DNA from: Clostridia bacterium
GTDB lineage: Bacteria > Bacillota_A > Clostridia > Christensenellales > Aristaeellaceae
Direction of reading: 5' to 3'
Length of the DNA stretch: 9,782 bases
Assembly: GCA_017399225.1 (NCBI GenBank)
Contig: JAFQEB010000135.1
Location: 1 to 9,782, forward strand
How positions within the stretch are numbered: the stretch's first letter is position 1; each line of letters begins with the position of its first letter. The notes under the pieces were generated by a model. It worked only from the letters and a program-made list of their open reading frames with translations, had not been told where the DNA came from and ran no database searches. The position numbers and the translations under genes were made by a program. This document shows, in pieces, positions 1 through 5,036 of the stretch.

Positions 1-1312
1 CGACATCACCAAGGAAGCCTACACCGGCGACGGCGAGATGGTCAACTCCGACTTCCTCAACGGCTGCACCAACAAGAAGGAATCCATCGAGAAGGTGCTG
101 GTCGAGATTGAAAAGCGCGGCTGCGGCAAGGCCGGCGTGCAGTACAAGATGAAGGACTGGGCCTTCAACCGCCAGCGCTACTGGGGCGAGCCCATCCCGC
201 TGGTGCATTGCCCCCACTGCGGCGTGGTGGCCGTTCCCTACGAGGAGCTGCCCCTGCGCCTGCCCGAGGTGGAGGACTTCCAGCCCGGCACCGATGGCAA
301 GTCACCCCTGGCCCGCATCGAGAGCTATGTGAAGTGCAAGTGCCCCAAGTGCGGCGCGGACGCTGAGCGCGAGACCGACACCATGCCCCAGTGGGCGGGT
401 TCCTCCTGGTACTTCCTGCGCTACTGCGATCCTCACAACACCGAGGCCTTCGCTTCCAAGGAAGCCCTCGACTACTGGATGCCCGTTGACTGGTACAACG
501 GCGGCATGGAGCATGTGACCCGTCACCTGCTGTACAGCCGCTTCTGGCATCAGTTCCTCTACGACCTGGGCGAGGTCTCCTGCCCCGAACCCTACATGAA
601 GCGCACCGCGCAGGGCCTGATCCTGGGCACCGACGGCGAGAAGATGTCCAAGTCCCGCGGCAACGTGGTGAACCCGGACGATATCATTGCTGACATCGGC
701 GCGGACGCCTTCCGCCTGTACGAGATGTTCATGGGCGCCTTCGACCAGGCGATCCCGTGGTCCACCAACGGTGCGAAGGGCTGCCGCAAGTTCCTGGACC
801 GCGTGTGGCGCCTGCAGGAGATGGTGGTCGATTCCGACGACTACTCCGACAAGCTCCGCTATTCCATGCACGAGACCATCAAGAAGGTCTCCGAGGATTT
901 CGAGGCCATGAAGTTCAACACCGCCATCGCCCAGATGATGACGCTGGTGAACGAGATGTACGCCGTCGGCTCCGTCACCAAGGCTGAGCTGAAGACACTG
1001 GTGCAGCTGCTGAACCCCGTTGCGCCCCACATCACCGAGGAGATCTGGCAGAACCTGGGCGGCGAGGGCACCATGACCTACGAGCCCTGGCCCAAGTGGG
1101 ATGAGAAGGCGCTGGTCAAGTCCGAGGTGGAGATCGCTGTGCAGGTCTGCGGCAAGATCCGCGGCCGCATCATGATCCCCGCCGACATGACCAAGGAAAC
1201 CGCCGAAACCGAGCTGATCAAGTACCCCGAGGTTGCAAAGATCCTCGCCGGCAAGACCGTCATGAAGACCATCTTCGTCCCCGGCCGTCTGGTGAACTTC
1301 ATCGCCAAATAA
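1..1312 (+). CDS. leuS: Leucyl-tRNA synthetase, C-terminal part (5' end outside window)
   Basis: Class I aminoacyl-tRNA synthetase that charges tRNA-Leu in the cytoplasm. The frame is open from base 2 to the TAA at 1310-1312, giving about 436 residues, roughly the C-terminal half of a usual ~800-residue bacterial LeuRS. Seen: the end of the CP1 editing insertion (MVNSDFLNG), the return to the catalytic core (DWAFNRQRYWGEPIP), two CxxC pairs (CPHC at 209-220 and CPKC at 341-352) that could form a zinc ribbon, the conserved TMPQWAGSSWYFLRY segment, the KMSKS loop at 641-655, then the helical anticodon-binding domain and the C-terminal domain (VQVCGKIRGRI...). The HIGH motif lies upstream of the window. 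Other LeuRS proteins, such as that of B. subtilis as I recall it, lack the two cysteine pairs here. No frameshift or missing motif is seen in the part present. Confidence 0.98.
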   Translation, partial: DITKEAYTGDGEMVNSDFLNGCTNKKESIEKVLVEIEKRGCGKAGVQYKMKDWAFNRQRYWGEPIPLVHCPHCGVVAVPYEELPLRLPEVEDFQPGTDGKSPLARIESYVKCKCPKCGADAERETDTMPQWAGSSWYFLRYCDPHNTEAFASKEALDYWMPVDWYNGGMEHVTRHLLYSRFWHQFLYDLGEVSCPEPYMKRTAQGLILGTDGEKMSKSRGNVVNPDDIIADIGADAFRLYEMFMGAFDQAIPWSTNGAKGCRKFLDRVWRLQEMVVDSDDYSDKLRYSMHETIKKVSEDFEAMKFNTAIAQMMTLVNEMYAVGSVTKAELKTLVQLLNPVAPHITEEIWQNLGGEGTMTYEPWPKWDEKALVKSEVEIAVQVCGKIRGRIMIPADMTKETAETELIKYPEVAKILAGKTVMKTIFVPGRLVNFIAK

Positions 1313-1313
1313 G

Positions 1314-1330
1314 GGGTCTTCGACCCGTTT
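1314..1330 (+). terminator. Weak hairpin just after leuS stop
   Basis: GGGTC (1314-1318), loop TTC and GACCC (1322-1326) form a 5-bp stem one base after the leuS stop codon, followed by GTTTC. The stem is short and the T-run poor, so this is at best a weak terminator or a 3'-end stabilising hairpin. The better terminator candidate is at 1485-1519. Confidence 0.3.
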
Positions 1331-1375
1331 CTGCGCTGCCGCGCGGCGTTGGGTCCCTTGGGGAGTCCCGTCGCG

Positions 1376-1460
1376 CAACGGGCGCGACGCGACGCGCTGG
1401 CCGGGAGACCTGGCGGGGCAGTGACGCTTGCCGGGAGCTCTGGCAAGACAACGGGCGCGA
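1376..1460 (+). repeat. GC-rich intergenic repeat cluster downstream of leuS
   Basis: This non-coding stretch contains nested direct repeats. CAACGGGCGCGA occurs at 1376-1387 and again at 1449-1460. Between them, a 20-bp unit with core GCCGGGAG occurs at 1395-1414 and 1425-1444, with 17 of 20 bases identical and a 30-bp period. The second unit is also framed by an inverted repeat, CTTGCC (1427-1432) and GGCAAG (1442-1447). Frames that stay open here are low-complexity and Arg/Gly/Ala-rich, as expected of GC-rich non-coding DNA. It may be a REP-like dispersed element, but only one copy of the cluster is visible. Confidence 0.55.
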
Positions 1461-1484
1461 TGAGCAAACTGTGGCTGTTTTGCC

Positions 1485-1519
1485 TCCCCTCTGGTTCTGT
1501 AATGGCTGGAGGGGATTTT
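1485..1519 (+). terminator. Probable rho-independent terminator of the leuS transcript
   Basis: TCCCCTCTGG (1485-1494) pairs with CTGGAGGGGA (1506-1515). This makes ten pairs including two G-U wobbles, with an 11-nt loop, followed by TTTTC. It sits about 10 bp before the -35 box of the next promoter, which suits insulation of the downstream unit from leuS. The T-run is short, so efficiency is uncertain. Confidence 0.5.
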
Positions 1520-1528
1520 CTGTGCCTC

Positions 1529-1557
1529 TTGACAGATTTTGTGGTGTGTGATATTCT
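1529..1557 (+). promoter_or_regulatory. Sigma-70/SigA promoter of the RHH regulator-GH44 unit
   Basis: A perfect TTGACA (1529-1534), a 17-bp spacer and TATTCT (1552-1557), preceded by TGA to give an extended -10 (TGATATTCT). The start site is expected near 1564, leaving a 5' leader of about 32 nt before the GTG start at 1596. Confidence 0.8.
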
Positions 1558-1561
1558 GAAT

Positions 1562-1579
1562 ATGCTCCAAATGGAGCAT
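1562..1579 (+). promoter_or_regulatory. 18-bp palindromic operator at the transcription start
   Basis: ATGCTCCA-AA-TGGAGCAT is a perfect 8+2+8 inverted repeat placed directly after the -10 box and covering the expected start site. A dimeric repressor bound here would block initiation. The adjacent gene encodes a ribbon-helix-helix protein, a family that usually autoregulates, so it is the obvious ligand (inference). In the RNA the same sequence could form a hairpin just upstream of the AGGAGG at 1583-1588, so an effect on translation is an alternative. Confidence 0.65.
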
Positions 1580-1595
1580 GTGAGGAGGGATCTGC

Positions 1596-2006
1596 GTGCC
1601 GCAGGAGAATTATACCGAAAAAGTATCCGTCAATGTCAATACCTCTACGCTGTCTGAGATCGACCTGCTGGTGGACAATGGCTACTACTCCAACCGCAGT
1701 GATTTCATCAACCAGGCCATGCGGGAAGCGCTGGGCCGCCACCGCGGGACGATCGAGAGCATTGCCCGCCGTCAGGAGGAACGCACGCAGCGCGGCGGCT
1801 GGTTCATCGGCATATCCGGATTTGCGGCAGAGGAGATCGCCCGGATGTATAACGGGGGCGAGCACCTGTCTGTCGCCGGCTACGGCGTGCTGCACATCGA
1901 TCCCGCCTGTGACCGCGAGCAGCTCTATAAGGTGCTGGAGAGCATCCGCGTGCGGGGCAAGGTCGTTGCTCCGGCGGATGTGAAGGCTCATTATGGGCTG
2001 AAGTAA
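1596..2006 (+). CDS. Ribbon-helix-helix (CopG/NikR-like) transcriptional regulator
   Basis: Predicted 136-residue DNA-binding regulator. Residues about 7-50 fit a ribbon-helix-helix fold: a short beta strand (EKVSVNVNT), helix A (LSEIDLLVDNG), a turn, and helix B beginning SNRSDFINQAMREAL. The rest (about 51-136) is a separate domain with the pattern WFIGISG...GYGVLHIDP...LESIRVRGKV...VKAHYG. The NikR nickel ligands (a His-rich cluster plus Cys) are not evident, so nickel control is not supported, and the effector is unknown. The start is GTG at 1596, set by AGGAGG at 1583-1588 with a 7-nt spacer. It has its own extended -10 promoter and a palindrome at the start site, so autorepression is likely. 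Only 15 bp separate it from the secreted GH44 gene, which suggests co-transcription and possibly control of that enzyme. Confidence 0.82.
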   Translation: MPQENYTEKVSVNVNTSTLSEIDLLVDNGYYSNRSDFINQAMREALGRHRGTIESIARRQEERTQRGGWFIGISGFAAEEIARMYNGGEHLSVAGYGVLHIDPACDREQLYKVLESIRVRGKVVAPADVKAHYGLK

Positions 2007-2021
2007 AGGGGAGAAATTCAT

Positions 2022-3575
2022 ATGAAGCGTTTGTTTTGTCTGCTCTTGACCTTTGTTCTGCTGGGCGGCGCCGCCCTGGCTGAGACCGCCGTGGTCACCA
2101 TCGACCTGGACGGCGAGCGCAAGACCATCAGCCCGCTGATTTACGGCATCAACAACTTCAACGACGCCAATGTGTACAACAGCGTCACCGCCACGGCCGT
2201 GCGCCAGGGCGGCAACCGCATGTCCGGCTACAACTGGGAGACAAACTACTCCAACGCCGGCAGCGACTGGTATCACCACTCCGATACCTACCTGTCCTCC
2301 ATGACCACGCCGGGCTATGTGGCCACCAGCTTCGTGAAGATCGCCCGGGCCAAGGAGATCGACTACCGCCTGACTACCCTGCAAATGGCAGGCTACGCTG
2401 CCGCCGACAAGGCCGGCACGGTGGAAGAGGCCGAGACCGCTCCCTCCGCCCGCTGGGTGGAAGTCATCGCGGACAAGGAGGGCGAGCTGTCCCTCAAGCC
2501 CGACCTCACCGACGGCAAGGTCTATATGGAGGAGTACGTTAACTACCTCATCGCCAAGCTTGGGGATTCCCAAAACGGCGGCGTGCAGGCCTACAGCCTG
2601 GACAACGAGCCCGCCCTGTGGGAGCACACCCACAGCCGTATCCACCCTGATCCCACCGGTGCGAAGGAGCTGATCGAAAAATCCGTCGCCACGGCGAAGG
2701 TCGTCAAGGCCCTCGACCCGGCGGCCGAGGTTTACGGCCCGGCCCTCTACGGCTTCACCGCCTTTGAGAACCTCGCCGACGAGAACGATCCCGACTGGAA
2801 GGTTGCCAAGGAGGCAAACGGCTACCGCTGGTACCTGGACTACTACCTGGAGGAGATGCGCAAGGCCTCCGAGGAAGCCGGCGTCCGCCTGCTGGACGTG
2901 CTGGACATCCACTATTACTCCGAGTCCGCCCGCGTGGGCTTTGTCGACCGCCTGCAATCCGTGCGCACGCTGTACGAAAAGGGCTTCCGGGAGAACAGCT
3001 GGATCGGCCAGTGGCGTCAGCACAACCTGCCGCTGCTGCCCCTGGTGCAGGAGTCCATCCAGAAGTACTACCCGGGCACGAAGCTTGCCATCACCGAGTA
3101 CAACTACGGTGGCGAGGACGTCTCCGCCACCATCGCGCAGGCCGAGACCCTGGGCTGCTTTGCCGACAACGGCGTGTACAGCGCCTTCATCTGGGGTGGC
3201 AACAAGTGGCAGTATAACGGCATCAACCTCTACACTAACTTTGACAGCCAGGGCAGCGCCTTTGGCGATACCCTCGTGCCTGCTGTGACCCCCGACCACA
3301 GCAAGTGCGTGGCCTACGCTGCCATTGACAGCGCGAACCCCAACCGCCTGACGGTGATGGCCACCAACAAGACCGCCCAGGAGCAGCAGACCGTGCTGGT
3401 GCTGAACGGCTCCGCGCCCGCGTGGCAGAGCGCCGCGGTCTACGCCATCCACGGCGATTCCGCCGATATCCGCCTGCTGGAGGACGCCGCCGTCATTCAG
3501 AACGCCGGTACCGTGACGGTCACCCTGCCCGCTTACTGCGCGGCGATGGTGGTGCTGACGGCAGACGCGCCGTAA
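2022..3575 (+). CDS. Secreted glycoside hydrolase family 44 (endoglucanase/xyloglucanase type)
   Basis: A 517-residue exported beta-glucan hydrolase. Residues 1-20 are a signal peptide (KR, hydrophobic core, AALA|ET). The body carries the GH44 signatures in order: ISPLIYGIN (36-44), RQGGNRMSGYNWE (61-73), SLDNEPALWEHTHSRIHPDP (192-211), LDIHYYSE (294-301) and ITEYNYGGED (357-366). By comparison with C. thermocellum Cel44A, Glu196 of the NEP motif is the likely acid/base and Glu359 of TEYN the nucleophile. The TIM barrel is followed by a beta-sandwich ending near the C terminus. Known GH44 enzymes are retaining endoglucanases, often active on xyloglucan, CMC or glucomannan; the substrate here is not determined. 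No carbohydrate-binding module, dockerin, SLH domain or sortase motif is seen, so it is probably released as a single-domain enzyme. The start at 2022 is fixed by AAGGGGAG (2006-2013) and the signal peptide. It follows the RHH gene by 15 bp. Confidence 0.93.
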   Translation: MKRLFCLLLTFVLLGGAALAETAVVTIDLDGERKTISPLIYGINNFNDANVYNSVTATAVRQGGNRMSGYNWETNYSNAGSDWYHHSDTYLSSMTTPGYVATSFVKIARAKEIDYRLTTLQMAGYAAADKAGTVEEAETAPSARWVEVIADKEGELSLKPDLTDGKVYMEEYVNYLIAKLGDSQNGGVQAYSLDNEPALWEHTHSRIHPDPTGAKELIEKSVATAKVVKALDPAAEVYGPALYGFTAFENLADENDPDWKVAKEANGYRWYLDYYLEEMRKASEEAGVRLLDVLDIHYYSESARVGFVDRLQSVRTLYEKGFRENSWIGQWRQHNLPLLPLVQESIQKYYPGTKLAITEYNYGGEDVSATIAQAETLGCFADNGVYSAFIWGGNKWQYNGINLYTNFDSQGSAFGDTLVPAVTPDHSKCVAYAAIDSANPNRLTVMATNKTAQEQQTVLVLNGSAPAWQSAAVYAIHGDSADIRLLEDAAVIQNAGTVTVTLPAYCAAMVVLTADAP

Positions 3576-3637
3576 TTTTGTTCAACTTTTTCCCTTCCCT
3601 GGCAGGATTATCCCCCTTCGCCGGAGAAGAAAAGAAC

Positions 3638-3669
3638 GATGGGGACGGGATGAAATCCCCCTTCCCATC
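3638..3669 (+). other. Two-part hairpin in the GH44-hypothetical spacer
   Basis: GATGGG (3638-3643) pairs with CCCATC (3664-3669), and an inner GGGAT (3647-3651) pairs with ATCCC (3655-3659) around a GAA loop. No T-run follows, so this is not a convincing terminator. It could be a processing or stability element between the GH44 and downstream messages. The rest of 3576-3708 shows no clear promoter. Confidence 0.35.
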
Positions 3670-3708
3670 CGTTATATGGATGAAGAACCCAAACCCGAGG
3701 TGAATGCC

Positions 3709-4554
3709 ATGAGGAACAGCAAACGGCTGGTCTTCTCCCTCCTGCTGGCGCTGGTGCTGGCGCTCCTGTGCGCCCCCGCCCTGGCAGAGGATGTATATGT
3801 GGTGGAGGACGCCTCCGCCGTCTCCCGTGTGAGCACGGAGCGGAGCTATCTCCGGGTACGCTGTGCCCTGGATGGCGCGCAGCCCGTGACGATGACCATC
3901 AGCGACAGCTGGGGCTACCTGTACTATCAGCGGGACTACGGCATGTGCGTGGGCGCCTTCCGCTCCGAGGACGTCTACCTGCGGCTGGACGGCAGCAGCA
4001 CGGTCTACAACGTGACGCTGCAGGCCGGCGACAGCGCCTATCAGTTCCGCGTGACCCGTGAGCAGCCCCGCCTGACGGACACCGCCGTGTGCGCCCATGG
4101 CCTGGCGCTGGACAGGATCAACGAGGACGTCAGGGGACAGAAGTTCGCCGTCATCATTGATCCCTATGCGCTGGAGGGCAGCACCCTCTCCGTGCCCCTG
4201 GTATCCGCCGGGATGCAGGTGGGCTACGCCAGCTTCACGGTGGAGCACGGCAGGCTGACCGTCTCCGCCATGCTGACGGCGGACGGCGAGATCGACAAGG
4301 CGACGGTATATGTTGCCCACGACGCCGTGACGGCCCGCACCCTGGGCAGCAACCGATGCACAGGCGTGAAGACCCGCCTCAACCGGGAGATCGAGCTGTA
4401 CGGCACGCCCTATGCCGCCGTGCTGGTGCAGCTGACGGCCTCCTATGACGCAGCCACCGCCCAGGAGCTTACGCTGGACGAGAAGTACCTGGAGCTGCAG
4501 GAGGAAATGTGGGAGCTGATGCAGCTGACCACTGCCAACGAAGTGCTGGGCTGA
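3709..4554 (+). CDS. Secreted protein of unknown function
   Basis: I do not recognise this 281-residue protein. Residues 1-26 form a clear signal peptide (RNSKR, a long Leu/Ala core, APALA|ED). The mature part is rich in short beta strands alternating with turns (for example YLRVRC, TMTISDSWGYLYYQ, VYNVTLQAG, YQFRVTRE, FAVIIDPY, YASFTVEHGRLTVSAMLT), so one or two Ig-like or beta-sandwich domains are likely. The C-terminal ~34 residues look helical (DEKYLELQEEMWELMQ). No catalytic motif, lipobox, LPxTG or membrane anchor is visible. The start at 3709 is preferred over an in-frame ATG at 3676 because GAGGTGA (3697-3703) precedes it and the signal peptide then begins at residue 1. It lies 133 bp after the GH44 gene in the same direction and ends at a terminator, so it may share that transcript; partnership with the hydrolase is only inference. 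Confidence 0.8.
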   Translation: MRNSKRLVFSLLLALVLALLCAPALAEDVYVVEDASAVSRVSTERSYLRVRCALDGAQPVTMTISDSWGYLYYQRDYGMCVGAFRSEDVYLRLDGSSTVYNVTLQAGDSAYQFRVTREQPRLTDTAVCAHGLALDRINEDVRGQKFAVIIDPYALEGSTLSVPLVSAGMQVGYASFTVEHGRLTVSAMLTADGEIDKATVYVAHDAVTARTLGSNRCTGVKTRLNREIELYGTPYAAVLVQLTASYDAATAQELTLDEKYLELQEEMWELMQLTTANEVLG

Positions 4555-4579
4555 GCATCGGCCGAAGTCGCAACAAAGC

Positions 4580-4611
4580 AAGGATGGAGTTCACACCGGC
4601 TCCATCCTTTT
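4580..4611 (+). terminator. Rho-independent terminator after the secreted hypothetical gene
   Basis: AAGGATGGAG (4580-4589) pairs perfectly over 10 bp with CTCCATCCTT (4600-4609), with a 10-nt loop, and the stem runs into TTTTCC. It lies 25 bp after the TGA at 4552-4554 and closes the operon on the left side. Confidence 0.75.
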
Positions 4612-4665
4612 CCTGTATTCACACAAAAATTCTGAAAATTTGTCGCATTTTTTGAAATTTCCCTA

Positions 4666-4694
4666 TTGACTTGCCCTGCAAAACGTGCTATACT
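4666..4694 (+). promoter_or_regulatory. Promoter of the tRNA-Ala gene
   Basis: TTGACT (4666-4671), a 17-bp spacer and TATACT (4689-4694), both near consensus. The tRNA begins 14 bp downstream, typical for a tRNA with a short 5' leader. An AT-rich stretch at about 4620-4665 could act as an UP element. Confidence 0.85.
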
Positions 4695-4707
4695 ATCAAA
4701 CGTTGAC

Positions 4708-4780
4708 GGGGCATTAGCGCAGCTGGTAGCGCACAACACTGGCAGTGTTGGGGTCAGCGGTTCGAATCCGCTATGCTCCA
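4708..4780 (+). tRNA. tRNA-Ala (anticodon GGC)
   Basis: The cloverleaf is complete over 73 nt. The acceptor stem GGGGCAT (4708-4714) pairs with ATGCTCC (4773-4779), including the G3-U70 wobble that identifies tRNA-Ala. The D arm is GCGC/GCGC. The anticodon stem CAACA/TGTTG holds the loop CTGGCAG with anticodon GGC at 4741-4743, reading GCC/GCU. The T arm is AGCGG-TTCGAAT-CCGCT, and the discriminator base is A4780. CCA is not encoded (the next bases are CGC), so it must be added by CCA transferase. Confidence 0.97.
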
Positions 4781-4783
4781 CGC

Positions 4784-4811
4784 AGGACTTGCAGAAATGC
4801 AAGTCCTTTTT
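4784..4811 (+). terminator. Terminator of the tRNA-Ala transcript
   Basis: AGGACTTGCA (4784-4793), GAAA tetraloop and TGCAAGTCCT (4798-4807) form a perfect 10-bp stem followed by TTTT. It starts four bases after the tRNA, making a compact single-tRNA transcription unit. Confidence 0.9.
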
Positions 4812-4861
4812 GTTGTTATAAGCATTTTCTGCAGGATTCGGGTGTAAAAGAATTCATGTTT

Positions 4862-4910
4862 GTAAACGATGTAAAGGTTTTGACCACTTTTTTGACCACA
4901 ACGTAAACGA
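4862..4910 (+). repeat. Nested direct repeats downstream of tRNA-Ala
   Basis: TTTTGACCAC occurs at 4878-4887 and 4890-4899 (12-bp period), flanked by GTAAACGA at 4862-4869 and 4903-4910. The arrangement resembles paired protein-binding sites such as recombinase arm sites, and a tRNA 3' end is a common integration target. No integrase or element is in the window, so this could only be a remnant or a vacant site. The rest of 4812-4981 shows no gene or structure I can support. Confidence 0.35.
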
Positions 4911-4981
4911 AATCACAGGTACTTTTCTATACAGTTCATGGCTTCGACTTTCGTTTCCATGGTTGAGTGGCGTATCAATAT

Positions 4982-5022
4982 AAAACCCAGGACTGCACAG
5001 GGTGATGCAGTCCTGGGTTTTT
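4982..5022. terminator. Bidirectional terminator, mainly of the minus-strand Na/Pi transporter gene
   Basis: A 16-bp perfect stem (4982-4997 with 5006-5021; core CCCAGGACTGCA) with an 8-nt loop. On the minus strand it begins about 15 bp after the transporter stop codon (5037-5039) and ends in TTTTATATT. On the plus strand the stem ends in TTTTT, so it could also stop any transcript passing the tRNA terminator. Confidence 0.88.
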
Positions 5023-5036
5023 GCATATGCCGATGT

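Noticed and set aside
302..1579. Long antisense open frame on the minus strand across leuS, and similar ones over 1299-3452 (minus) and 4938-6809 (plus).
   Set aside because: They are mirror frames of GC-rich coding sequence. Their translations are His/Gly/Val/Gln-rich without motifs, while the opposite strand encodes clear LeuRS, GH44 and Na/Pi proteins.
1596..2006. Calling the regulator NikR (nickel-responsive).
   Set aside because: Length and RHH domain fit, but the His/Cys nickel ligands are not visible and no nickel transporter is nearby.
3676..3708. ATG at 3676 as the start of the secreted hypothetical protein.
   Set aside because: It would add an acidic 11-residue leader ahead of the signal peptide and has no good ribosome binding site; GAGGTGA precedes the ATG at 3709.
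4773..4780. ATGCTCCA at the tRNA-Ala 3' end is identical to a half-site of the palindrome at 1562-1579.
   Set aside because: An 8-bp match is expected by chance at about this rate in 10 kb, and here the bases are fixed by the tRNA acceptor stem.
4861..4876. TGTAAAC-GA-TGTAAAG as another Pho box.
   Set aside because: The repeat period is 9 bp, not 11, and no promoter of a phosphate gene follows it.
4812..4981. Possible small gene or non-coding RNA between tRNA-Ala and the Na/Pi terminator.
   Set aside because: No open frame with a ribosome binding site and no promoter-terminator pair could be supported; only the short repeats noted are visible.
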